64,000 nt of DNA, from the NCBI GenBank assembly GCA_028285545.1, contig JANQPA010000057.1, positions 1-64,000 on the forward strand, read 5' to 3'. Positions 46,528-54,593 of the stretch are shown here, in pieces. The number at the start of each line of letters is the position of its first letter. The first letter of the stretch is position 1. This DNA comes from Saprospiraceae bacterium (lineage in GTDB: Bacteria; Bacteroidota; Bacteroidia; Chitinophagales; Saprospiraceae). The position numbers and the translations under genes are program-made. Under the pieces are notes generated by a model. It saw nothing but the letters and a program-made list of their open reading frames with translations, ran no database searches and was not told the DNA's origin.

Positions 46528-46667
46528 ACCTCCTTTTCACCTGACTTCACATCAATAGAACAGTATCCGTCATATTCCTCACCAGAATAAATCACCCTAT
46601 TGGAATCAAGTGTCCAGCCTACCATGAATTCATTCCATTTCGAAGTTAGACTAAGATTTAATACCTT
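46515..46667 (-). pseudogene. C-terminal remnant of a PD40/TolB-like beta-propeller gene
   Basis: Between two convergent genes the minus strand reads an open stretch of about 50 codons closed upstream by a stop: SKWNEFMVGWTLDSNRVIYS then GEEYDGYCSIDVKSGEKEVY, ending KK and a stop. The WTLDS-RVIYS-G-E-D-GY-SIDV-SG pattern is that of a PD40 propeller blade. There is no start codon with context and no other blade, so it looks like a gene tail left behind. It overlaps the last codons of the plus-strand gene. Confidence 0.45.
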
Positions 46668-46678
46668 TTATCATTGAT

Positions 46679-47452
46679 TTACTCATCTAGAATTTTAAAA
46701 TTTTCTACTTCATAAAGCGTGTATGAATCACCATCCTTAGACTCTACTAATAATTTTAGAAAATAAGGGGGCTGATCGGCATTTATATAGAAAGTATTCC
46801 TAGGGCTTTTGCTGGTTTTTAGGATGCTTGCCTTTTGTCTCTTACCATTTAGGAGTTGAACCATTTCTTCTCCTTTTACATCAATTTCTTCATAATTGAG
46901 TATTGGGTTTTCACCTCCCCAGCTGAAGGTTGGGAATCTTACTTTTTTATGTTGAGTTTTTAAAATCATAGTATAGAGGAGGCCACCAAAAGAAGCAAAC
47001 GCAGGAACCTCTAGGAAGGACCCAATTTGTTTGGCTTTTTTATGTGCATCAAAGGCGGTAAAACCACTTACATGTCTACCATTAAAATCCAAATGAGCAA
47101 TAACACCAGGAGCAGATCCGGTATGAAAAGCAGCGTATTCCAGGGTATGATAATCTGCCGTTCTTACAGTAGTAAAAATGTTTTTGCCTTTTTCATCATT
47201 CCAGTATTGAGTGAACTTCCAAAGTTTTTTAGATTCCTCTTCCACCATTTCCAAACGCTCTTCCACTTTATAAATAATAGCTGATGAATCTTTATCCTTA
47301 AAATGTTTGGTGGCAATCCAATTAACTTCAAAAGCTTGAAAAAAGGTAGCATCGATGGAAGATTCTGTTACTGAAATAGTATCCGTTTGAGCATAAAAGG
47401 AGACATTAAAAAGAAGGCCTATGATGGCCATAAAGATTCTTTGTTTCATCAT
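46679..47452 (-). CDS. Secreted protein of unknown function
   Basis: A 257-residue exported protein with signal peptide (MAIIGLLFNVSFYAQ). The mature part is mostly beta strand; segments such as ESKKLWKFTQYWNDEKGKN and KQRKASILKTSKSPRNTFY-type basic hairpins recall outer-membrane-lipid-binding or DUF3108-like domains, but no firm family call is possible. Its promoter region is shared with the divergent lipoprotein gene at 47695. Confidence 0.62.
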   Translation of the reverse strand: MMKQRIFMAIIGLLFNVSFYAQTDTISVTESSIDATFFQAFEVNWIATKHFKDKDSSAIIYKVEERLEMVEEESKKLWKFTQYWNDEKGKNIFTTVRTADYHTLEYAAFHTGSAPGVIAHLDFNGRHVSGFTAFDAHKKAKQIGSFLEVPAFASFGGLLYTMILKTQHKKVRFPTFSWGGENPILNYEEIDVKGEEMVQLLNGKRQKASILKTSKSPRNTFYINADQPPYFLKLLVESKDGDSYTLYEVENFKILDE

Positions 47453-47531
47453 TCATGATTGTATGCAGGTTATTTTCTAGTGAATAGCTCTGCATTAGTA
47501 GTGAATAATTGGATATTTTCTCTCTCAAATT

Positions 47532-47551
47532 AATGTAAAATTTTTTACATT
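47532..47551. promoter_or_regulatory. Inverted repeat in a divergent promoter region
   Basis: AATGTAAAA (47532-47540) and TTTTACATT (47543-47551) form 9-bp arms around two bases. It lies 80 bases upstream of the minus-strand secreted gene and could be an operator for a dimeric regulator. No factor is indicated. Confidence 0.45.
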
Positions 47552-47694
47552 TCTATAAAATCAACGACATTTTATGTTCATCTGGAAGCAGTTGTACTTC
47601 TCTTTTGAATTATAGATATTATGGCCGATGTACAAGAATTTAAAAAGATCAAACGTTTTACGTCGAGCTACCATCTACATTAAAAAACAATAGG

Positions 47695-48969
47695 ATGATT
47701 AAAACCAGAATTTTGCCATTATTCATTGGACTAAGCCTTTTTGCGTGCAGTAATAATCAACAAGAGGAAATGTTAGTCTCCTCTGACATTGATAATTTTT
47801 GGAATGCGTATGAGCAAATACAAGCAGCATCGGATTCTGCTACTCAAATGCAGATCCTAAGTGAAGAATTTATTAGCAAAGCCAGCACTGGGCAGCAAAG
47901 ATTATTTGAACTGAGAAATTATCAACCTGAAGAGTATCTGCAAAACATTAATAGTTATCCTCAGTTTTACGCCGACTTGCGTCAAAACTTAGAAAGTCGA
48001 GAAACCATAACTGCGCAGATCAAAAAAAGCCTAAATAATTTTAGAAAATTATACCCCAAGATGACGAATGCTAAAATTTATCTGGGGATGGGAAACTTCC
48101 GAACCAATGCAACTACCTTGGATTCAATGGTTTTATTTGGCTCTGAAATGGCATTTACAGATGTAGATATTAATACATCCGAATTTCCAGAAAGACTTCA
48201 GTATTTTAAAAATTATATTCAGGAAAATCCCATTGAAAATGTAAGCTTTTTAAGTACCCATGAATTTGTGCATACACAACAAAAGGAAGCTATTGGAACC
48301 AATTTACTTTGTGTGGCCTTACGAGAGGGCAGCGCAGAGTTTATTGCGGAGATTGCTTCCGGAATGTCTTCCACCACTCCGGCGGTAGCTTACGGCAAAA
48401 AAAATAGGGACCAGGTTTTTGAGCAGTTTAAAAAAGAAATGTTCAATCGGGGTACCAGCTACTGGGTTTGGTCCAACATGGAAAATCAATTTGGGCATAG
48501 AGATCTTGGTTACTATATAGGTTATGAAATGTCAAAGTTTTATTATGATGGATCAGATAATAAGGATCAGGCTCTTGCAGATTTAATTGAACTGGATTAC
48601 TCAGATATAAAGGCCGTCCAAGAATTTGTAAATCAACTTAGTTTTTTTGAAGAACCTCTCCCTGAATTAGAAAAAGAATATAGGGAAAATCAGCCAGTAG
48701 TGGAGAAAGTGGAACAGGAAGGGGATAAATTCACCGTCTATTTTTCTACGCCCATGGATCTTCGGTTTAGAGGTTTTGATTATGGCCCACTTGGAGAAGA
48801 TCATGTTTTGAGGATTTCTGAGTTTTTGGGCTTCAACGAAGAGGGAACGGCCTTATCTTTTAGAGCAACTCTAACTCCAGAAAGGGAACAACAAATGACA
48901 ATCACCTCTAATTTTAAGGATAAAGAGGGTCGAGAATTAAAGCAATATTTGATCAAAATAAATGGTTGA
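47695..48969 (+). CDS. Lipoprotein with a zinc-metalloprotease HEFVH motif
   Basis: A 424-residue lipoprotein (lipobox LSLFAC, Cys18). The zinc-protease signature HEFVH is at 189-193, with REGSAEF (Glu211/Glu215) downstream as the likely third ligand, so it resembles DUF2268-type predicted Zn proteases. A C-terminal domain (about 335-424, EGDKFTVYFSTPMDLRFRGF) is Ig-like, with strands typical of a substrate or surface module. Anchored in the envelope. Substrate unknown. Confidence 0.8.
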   Translation: MIKTRILPLFIGLSLFACSNNQQEEMLVSSDIDNFWNAYEQIQAASDSATQMQILSEEFISKASTGQQRLFELRNYQPEEYLQNINSYPQFYADLRQNLESRETITAQIKKSLNNFRKLYPKMTNAKIYLGMGNFRTNATTLDSMVLFGSEMAFTDVDINTSEFPERLQYFKNYIQENPIENVSFLSTHEFVHTQQKEAIGTNLLCVALREGSAEFIAEIASGMSSTTPAVAYGKKNRDQVFEQFKKEMFNRGTSYWVWSNMENQFGHRDLGYYIGYEMSKFYYDGSDNKDQALADLIELDYSDIKAVQEFVNQLSFFEEPLPELEKEYRENQPVVEKVEQEGDKFTVYFSTPMDLRFRGFDYGPLGEDHVLRISEFLGFNEEGTALSFRATLTPEREQQMTITSNFKDKEGRELKQYLIKING

Positions 48970-49214
48970 ATTCTTGAATGAACTTGACTGCAAAGGCTGG
49001 TTAGATCTTTGTCTTACCATTTACTTCTACCTACTTCTATTTACTTCAAAATTTTGTTATGAAACCCACCTAATCTATGATACAGTATTAAATCAAACAG
49101 GGTTTCTTTATTTTAAGATAATGTTCATCTAGAAGCAATTGGACAGGTTTGGAGAATAATTTTTAAAGGGGAATATTCATTTTTAATATTTTTGAAAAAA
49201 TCTGAAATATTAAA

Positions 49215-50351
49215 ATGATTATTATGGCCAATAAAAGATACCTATTAATACTGAGTTTGTTTTTTATGCTAACTGCATGCTCTGATCAGGAAAGCAATTC
49301 GCTGGTAGCACAAAGCAATACTCCCTATTTTCCAAAAGAAACCTGGCGAACGAGTATTCCTCAGCAGCAAGGATTGCAGGGCGCCAAAATCCAAAATTTC
49401 ATACAAGAACTAAAAAAGGGAAAAATCCAGTCACCTATTACCTCTTTTCTGATTGTAAAAAATGGATATTTGGTGGTTGATGAAACTTTTGGCTCCTATA
49501 ATGGGGTAGAACCCCATACTCTTCAATCGGTAACTAAAAGTATTGCCTCAAGCCTGGTTGGTGTGGCCATCCAAAAAGGATATATCAACTCCCTGGATGA
49601 AAAAGTCCTCGATTTTTTTCCCGAATATAAAAGTTTCAAACATTTGAATGCTGATAAAAAGGCCATGACCCTTCATCACGCCTTAACCATGCGTACTGGA
49701 CAGGCTTGGACCGGGGAGCGGCATCTGGGACCACTCAATCGATATTCTGGAGATAAAATGAAATATGTCCTGGATTATGAAATGCAAACGGAACCTGGTA
49801 AAAAGTGGTATTATAACAGTGGAATAGCAATCCTGCTTGGTGGCTTAATCCAAAATGCGACAAAGAGAAATACCAAAGATTTTGCCAAAAAAAATCTTTT
49901 TGACCCTATAGGAATTACTTCTGCCAAATGGAGCTGGGGACATAAAGGAATACCCCATACTGGTGGCGGCCTATATCTAAATCCAAAAGATATGGCCAGA
50001 ATTGGCTACTTATATCTCCGAGATGGCAAGTGGGAAAATCAGCAGATACTACCTGAATGGTGGGTTAAAAAAGCTACCACACGGCATGTCCCCCATGCCG
50101 AAAGTATTTCTGGAGTTAAAAGTATTGGCTATGGTTATATGTGGTGGTTATTACCCATGGATAAAAATGATCAGAGAAAAGATCGAGCTGATATCTTTAT
50201 GGCCTATGGACATTGGGGGCAATTCATTTTTATAATTCCTGATTATGATATGATCGTGATCTTCACAAATGATGATTCCGCTTCTTATAATGATGAAATT
50301 AAGCCTATATCCCTACTGTACCAACACGTATTATCTGCTGTAATTGAATAG
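49215..50351 (+). CDS. Serine hydrolase, beta-lactamase class C type lipoprotein
   Basis: A 378-residue envelope hydrolase with lipobox LTAC (Cys22). Active-site motifs are SVTK at 105-108, YYNSG (Tyr-x-Asn) in the middle and HWGQF near the C-terminus, the class C/DD-peptidase/esterase triad of motifs. Family members include esterases and penicillin-binding proteins; resistance should not be assumed. Two starts are possible (ATG 49215 or 49224). It shares an upstream motif with the lipoprotein gene at 47695. Confidence 0.87.
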   Translation: MIIMANKRYLLILSLFFMLTACSDQESNSLVAQSNTPYFPKETWRTSIPQQQGLQGAKIQNFIQELKKGKIQSPITSFLIVKNGYLVVDETFGSYNGVEPHTLQSVTKSIASSLVGVAIQKGYINSLDEKVLDFFPEYKSFKHLNADKKAMTLHHALTMRTGQAWTGERHLGPLNRYSGDKMKYVLDYEMQTEPGKKWYYNSGIAILLGGLIQNATKRNTKDFAKKNLFDPIGITSAKWSWGHKGIPHTGGGLYLNPKDMARIGYLYLRDGKWENQQILPEWWVKKATTRHVPHAESISGVKSIGYGYMWWLLPMDKNDQRKDRADIFMAYGHWGQFIFIIPDYDMIVIFTNDDSASYNDEIKPISLLYQHVLSAVIE

Positions 50352-50521
50352 TCTGAATACTGCTATAAACAGGTTCATTTTAAAAATTAATAAGATATAT
50401 AAGGTCTAAGCTAACAATGTCTCTGGCTGTTGGGGCCTCAGAGTTAAAATGGGCGTTGTTACCTGGTAGAACATAATTTAGAAAATCTTCCGTAAGCAAT
50501 AAAAAATTAGATTAATCAAAG

Positions 50522-50604
50522 GATTACTAAGCTTGGAAAGATTGGTAAGCCTTTGCGAACCAATAGCTTACCAATCCCTACATTTCATTTCGGGCTTAGT
50601 AATC
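50522..50604. repeat. 83-base palindromic repeat, right arm matching 27492-27531 in reverse
   Basis: Outer arms GATTACTAAGC (50522-50532) / GCTTAGTAATC (50594-50604) and inner arms ATTGGTAAGC (50541-50550) / GCTTACCAAT (50566-50575) make a nested hairpin. The right 40 bases are an exact inverted copy of 27492-27531. It is part of a 625-base gene-free stretch (50352-50976) that also holds a hairpin at 50731-50747 and the two-hairpin element at 50767-50834. Confidence 0.9.
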
Positions 50605-50766
50605 TAGAGCCACCAAATTTTATTTATCCATGGATCAAGGCCGTTAAAATGCTTCAGAGAGACATCCTATTCTTAGATAGTAAAACAAAGCATTAGAAAA
50701 CTCCAACCATACGGCCTGCAGGGCGGGACGTAATGTTAGCAACATTAGATTCCTTCAAAACTTCTC

Positions 50767-50834
50767 AGCCTCGCTAGAGGCTTCACATTGGTAACGATAC
50801 CCTGAAAATCAGCCTTCGTGCCTTTAGGTACGAA
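50767..50834. repeat. Two-hairpin dispersed element, copy B
   Basis: Hairpin 1 AGCCTC-GCTA-GAGGCT (50767-50782) and hairpin 2 TTCGTGCCTTTAGGTACGAA (50815-50834). The outer pairs of hairpin 2 differ from copy A (TTCG/CGAA against ACCG/CGGT) but still pair, so the changes are compensatory. Spacing of hairpin starts is 48 bases here and 51 in copy A. Confidence 0.87.
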
Positions 50835-50922
50835 ACAGAAAAGATATCCCCTAAAAAAGTCTTCCCCAACACTAACAATTTGTGATAGCCTGTCCAAAAA
50901 AATAAAAAACTCCCAAATAAAC

Positions 50923-50968
50923 TTGCGTAACCGAATGATTACATATATATTTGTAACCGAACAGTTAC
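50923..50968 (+). promoter_or_regulatory. arsR-type promoter with two embedded operators
   Basis: TTG (50923-50925) and TATATTTG (50946-50953) are 20 bases apart, a model Bacteroidota promoter. Two 16-mers, GTAACCGAATGATTAC (50927-50942) and GTAACCGAACAGTTAC (50953-50968), lie between -33 and -7 and over the transcription start, 26 bp apart. Each is an imperfect palindrome (GTAAC-N6-GTTAC type). The layout fits repression by the ArsR-type protein encoded just downstream. Confidence 0.8.
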
Positions 50969-50976
50969 AAATAATT

Positions 50977-51306
50977 ATGAGAAGAGACGTTTTCCAAGCT
51001 ATAGCAGACCCAATCAGGAGAGATATAATAGGGTTACTGGCCAATGATACATTGACAGTAAATGCGGTGGCTGAAAATTTTGAAATCAGCCGACCTGCCA
51101 TCTCTAAGCACATCAGAATTTTGAATGAGTGTGGAATAATCAGCATTCATAAGAAAGGAAGAGAGCGCTTTTGCCAGATCAAACCCAAAAGTTTGATGCC
51201 TGTATCCAACTGGGTAGAGCAATATCGTCAACTATGGGAGGAAAAACTCGATTCTTTCGAAGAATATTTAATCAAACTACAATCAAAAAAGAAAAAAGAT
51301 GAGTAA
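50977..51306 (+). CDS. ArsR-family winged-helix repressor
   Basis: A 109-residue repressor: FQAIADPIRRDIIGLLAND, TVNAVAENFEISRPAISKHI as the helix-turn-helix, and a GRERFCQIKP wing. No metal-site cysteine pair is visible; it resembles the SdpR-like branch paired with SRPBCC proteins. The start at ATG 50977 follows the promoter by eight bases; an open frame upstream to 50818 only crosses repeats and operators. It overlaps the SRPBCC gene by eight bases. Confidence 0.9.
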   Translation: MRRDVFQAIADPIRRDIIGLLANDTLTVNAVAENFEISRPAISKHIRILNECGIISIHKKGRERFCQIKPKSLMPVSNWVEQYRQLWEEKLDSFEEYLIKLQSKKKKDE

Positions 51307-51769
51307 CACAAGCGATCTCATTAATCGTACTCTGACCTTAAAACGTACTTTTAATGCCCCAATACAATTGGTTTGGGAAGCCTGGACTCAGCCAGAACAT
51401 ATTGCCAACTGGTGGGGACCCAAAGGAATGAAAACAAGGGTTGTTCAACATAATTTTAGTGTAGGCGGCAAATGGGAATATGTCATGCAAATGCCCGATG
51501 GCAAAGAATTTACCTCAGAGGGAGTCTATACCCTTATTGAAGAATTATCCAAAATATTTTCTTCTGCCGATTTTAAACCCATGACCGAAGGCGTAGAGAT
51601 TCAAGCCATTTTTGAGGAGGATGGCGACAAGACCAACTTCACTTTCAATTGTGTACATGCAACTGTTGAGTACTGCAAACAACAAGAAGAAATGGGCTTC
51701 TATAATGGCTGGGGCTCGGTATTTAATAGATTGGATGAGTTTTTGACTGCTTTAGTTTCGGCTGAATGA
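51299..51769 (+). CDS. SRPBCC (AHSA1/CalC-like) protein
   Basis: A 156-residue START-like hydrophobic-ligand domain: LKRTFNAPIQLVWEAWTQPE then HIANWWGPKGM, the signature of the AHSA1 group, and FYNGWGSVFNRLDEFL at the C-terminal helix. Co-translated with the ArsR-type repressor; ArsR/SRPBCC pairs are common and suggest the repressor answers to a small ligand or stress. Ligand unknown. Confidence 0.88.
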   Translation: MSNTSDLINRTLTLKRTFNAPIQLVWEAWTQPEHIANWWGPKGMKTRVVQHNFSVGGKWEYVMQMPDGKEFTSEGVYTLIEELSKIFSSADFKPMTEGVEIQAIFEEDGDKTNFTFNCVHATVEYCKQQEEMGFYNGWGSVFNRLDEFLTALVSAE

Positions 51770-52003
51770 GATTCTGGTAGAGAATAAATGTCGAAGCATG
51801 CCCTTCGGGCGAATTAAAGTTGAAGCACAATAGAGGTATATTGTTTTCTTAATAATTCAATATACTTCTATAATACTTTGGGAGCTATAGGTGATGTTAT
51901 TTATCTTTTAAAAGATCCCCAACAGGCCCTAAATTTAGGTTTGGCTGGAATTTCTTACATTAGTATGAGGTATATATTAACCTATAAGAATTCAAATCCA
52001 GTT

Positions 52004-52262
52004 ATGAAAGGCCCTTTTTTCATTGCTTTCCTCTTTTTCCCCCTAATAATCATTGCTCAAAGTGAATTTGAAAAGGGATATTTTATAAATAACCTTGGTC
52101 AAAAAGTTGAAGGATTTATAAATAATGCCCATTGGACTACTCACCCCAAAAAAGATTGGATTAGAACTTCGGTTTAGTTTAGAAAGAGACTTGATAAATA
52201 TGAGCTTGGTGCAAGCTGCCAGACTTTATACAACCTCATTAATTGGAAGTTATTGGTTATAG
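52004..52262 (+). pseudogene. Internally deleted copy of the YINN/beta-barrel gene
   Basis: The first ~50 codons from ATG 52004 (signal peptide, then FEKGYFINNLGQKVEGFINN and WTTHPKK) parallel the N-terminus of the gene at 35740. Directly after HPKK the frame shifts and the sequence GLELRFSLERDLINMSL and LYTTSL continues to a stop at 52260-52262, paralleling the last ~35 codons of the same gene. The middle ~300 codons are missing. Both parent positions carry a run of six A before ATT/ATA, so a microhomology deletion is likely. Confidence 0.8.
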
Positions 52263-52319
52263 TAGGAAAATAGAAAATCTAGTAAATATTTATAGCCATG
52301 GAATGGCGAAACAACCAAG

Positions 52320-52339
52320 CCGATGGCGAAAGCCATCGG
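52320..52339. repeat. 8-bp hairpin with GAAA tetraloop
   Basis: CCGATGGC-GAAA-GCCATCGG, a perfect stem with a GNRA loop, followed by a run of A. It lies between the gene remnant and the next membrane gene, in a spacer also holding GCCC-TTC-GGGC near 51800. Confidence 0.7.
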
Positions 52340-52485
52340 TAAAAAAAAGCCATTTTCTAAGCTACAGAGTAGCGATACAAGAGGTTTGTGGTTACATGGG
52401 CTCAAAAGTTATTACCCTAAGTATATCAACCACTGTCAAAAAAAAGTTTTAAATTATCTTTGTTCCTATAACAAAACCGAATGAA

Positions 52486-53178
52486 ATGGCAGAGAACAAA
52501 GACATGCAGTATTCCTACCTCCGGATTCGAAAAGCCATTGGTTTTCTTGGCTTATTTTTACCACTCATGTTATTTATTGTAGAAGGCGAATTTTTAGCTT
52601 CTCTAAGTCATTATTATTATACCCCATCTTCTATATTTTTTACTTCTATTCTTTCTTCCTTTGGTTTATTACTAATTACTTATAAAGGATATGAAAAAGC
52701 AGAAGGTGAATGGTTTAGTGACAACCTGGTTACCTTTGTAGGAGGACTGGCAGTTTTAATAGTGGTAGCCCTGCCTACCTGCTGCAGTAATAGCAACAAC
52801 GAAGTAGTAGAAGCTATGTGCCAAGCGGAATCCTTTCCACTTTTTGGACACAATACTACACTCATCAATACGATACATCTATTTAGTGCAGGTTTATTTT
52901 TATTTTGTATGGGTTGGATGTCATTTGTTCAGTTTCCAAAAAGTAAGAAAGAATCCAGGAAAACAGTTAACAAAATTTATAAGGTGAGCGGCATCCTCAT
53001 TTGGATGAGCATTGCCTTTTTAGGCCTGGAATTTTTGTTAGGTTTTGAAATCTCACCTTACGATGTACTCATTCTTGAATGTGTGGCAGTGGTGGCCTTT
53101 GGTTTTTCATGGTTGATAAAGGGAGTTTCTCTAGAAGAAATCCAACAGATGACTAGAAGTATTTTTGGAGAGTCTTGA
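52486..53178 (+). CDS. Six-helix membrane protein of unknown function
   Basis: A 230-residue integral membrane protein. Helices are at about 15-34, 48-64, 79-98, 122-146, 160-180 and 188-206. A conserved-looking loop holds TCCSNSNN and HYYYTPSS, which recalls DUF998-like and related families, but I cannot name it. TATCTTTG at 52455-52462 may be its -7 box. The next gene begins five bases after its stop, so it is probably co-transcribed with the membrane AraC regulator. Confidence 0.75.
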   Translation: MAENKDMQYSYLRIRKAIGFLGLFLPLMLFIVEGEFLASLSHYYYTPSSIFFTSILSSFGLLLITYKGYEKAEGEWFSDNLVTFVGGLAVLIVVALPTCCSNSNNEVVEAMCQAESFPLFGHNTTLINTIHLFSAGLFLFCMGWMSFVQFPKSKKESRKTVNKIYKVSGILIWMSIAFLGLEFLLGFEISPYDVLILECVAVVAFGFSWLIKGVSLEEIQQMTRSIFGES

Positions 53179-53182
53179 TCCT

Positions 53183-54301
53183 ATGAATTATATGATATTA
53201 TTTAGTGTCTTAATTGCTTTTGGGGCTTGCCAGGCCCTATTTATCTCCATTATCTTTTTGACCCAAAAGAGCAAAAGCTTGCCCAAAAGTTTATTTGCCT
53301 TATTCTTAATTATAGAAGGATTAACCCTTATTGAACGTCTTTTGGCTGAAACCGAGTTGATAAATGCCCTTCCTCATCTTCTGGGAATAAGTTATCCTTT
53401 AAGTTTTATTAAAGGACCATTATTATTTCTGATGGCAATGGCTGTAGTGGATAATAAGTTTAGGCTTCAAAAAAAGCACCTCCTCCATGCTATTCCTTTT
53501 TTAATAGTACTAATTAGCAACCTGCCGTTTTATTTTTTTAGTGGGGAACAGAAATTAGAGATGGTTAGAAGTTTTTTAACTAAACAACCATCATACTTCA
53601 GTTTTGATTTTCTATTAAGCCTTTCCTTTTTTGCTTATATTGGGATTTATGTAGCAGCAAGTATGCGTACCTTATATGCTTATCGCCGGCATGTGAAAAA
53701 CAATAAATTGGCCAATTGGCAGCTGAGAGTTTTAGGGCTCTTTTGCATTTTTTTGGGATCACATCTGCTGTATTTCCTTTTACAACCTTCAGGTGTTTTG
53801 CAAATCCCACAGTTTAATATGATCAGTATGCTGATTATGACATTTGTGATCCAGTCTATTGCCTATGGCTTCTTTGCAAATTCGGATATGTTTTCCAATA
53901 ATAAATCCTTTGACCTAAACAATTTACAGCAACAGCAAATTGATGAGCAACGGATCATAGATCAGTTTGAAAAGGAAAAGGTTTATTTAGAGGATACCCT
54001 TAATCTGGCAGATTTTGCCCTTTCCCTTTCTCTATCTAAAAAATATGTTTCCGAACTGATCAACCAGCGTCTAGGTTCTTCTTTCAAAGACCTGGTCAGC
54101 AATTATCGGGTTAAGGAAGCTCAGGAAATTATGCAAAGAGATCTTGATAAGTCCAAAAAACTAATTGATATAGCTTTTGAATCCGGATTTAATAATAAAG
54201 TCACTTTTTATCGCAGCTTTAAAAAATACATAGGCCAATCTCCCTCCAAGTATTACAATAGCCTGAAACAAGATTTGCAAAAGATTTCAAATCGGGAATA
54301 A
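53183..54301 (+). CDS. Membrane-bound AraC-family regulator
   Basis: A 372-residue protein: six or seven N-terminal transmembrane helices (to about 235) then an AraC helix-turn-helix domain (about 270-365; SKKYVSELINQRLGSSFKDL, IAFESGFNNKVTFYRSFKKY). Such membrane AraC proteins are typical of Bacteroidota. ATG 53183 lies five bases after the previous stop; a TTG at 53165 inside the upstream gene is less likely. A hairpin (54312-54336) follows the stop. Confidence 0.88.
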   Translation: MNYMILFSVLIAFGACQALFISIIFLTQKSKSLPKSLFALFLIIEGLTLIERLLAETELINALPHLLGISYPLSFIKGPLLFLMAMAVVDNKFRLQKKHLLHAIPFLIVLISNLPFYFFSGEQKLEMVRSFLTKQPSYFSFDFLLSLSFFAYIGIYVAASMRTLYAYRRHVKNNKLANWQLRVLGLFCIFLGSHLLYFLLQPSGVLQIPQFNMISMLIMTFVIQSIAYGFFANSDMFSNNKSFDLNNLQQQQIDEQRIIDQFEKEKVYLEDTLNLADFALSLSLSKKYVSELINQRLGSSFKDLVSNYRVKEAQEIMQRDLDKSKKLIDIAFESGFNNKVTFYRSFKKYIGQSPSKYYNSLKQDLQKISNRE

Positions 54302-54311
54302 GAAAAAAAAT

Positions 54312-54336
54312 AGGTTACAAGCCACTTGTGTAACCT
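54312..54336 (+). terminator. Hairpin after the membrane AraC gene
   Basis: AGGTTACA (54312-54319) pairs with TGTAACCT (54329-54336), followed by a pyrimidine-rich stretch ending in TTTTTT (54351-54356). Probable terminator. The spacer to 54593 otherwise holds a repeat-like ATCTGTAAAAGTCTGTGTC segment. Confidence 0.6.
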
Positions 54337-54593
54337 TCCTTCTGCCTTTCTTTTTTAATTATGCAGACAAAGCATTTGATGTGAGTCAAAATTTAGTTTG
54401 TAGAATGGGCCCCACAGATTATTAAACTTCACTTTTATTTAGTCCAAACTAGAACAGTGTAGATCTGTAAAAGTCTGTGTCTTTCTGTGTCAAAAAAATG
54501 AATGGCAGTTTAAATTTTGACTTGCTTTTTCTGTAATTAATAAAATTTCAAGATTTAGGCTTTTAAAATGCCTGTAACGAAAACTTTACCGAA

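Noticed and set aside
50818-50976. 53-residue N-terminal extension of the ArsR-type repressor
   Set aside because: The stretch contains hairpin 2 of a repeat, the promoter and both operators; the ArsR fold starts at 50977.
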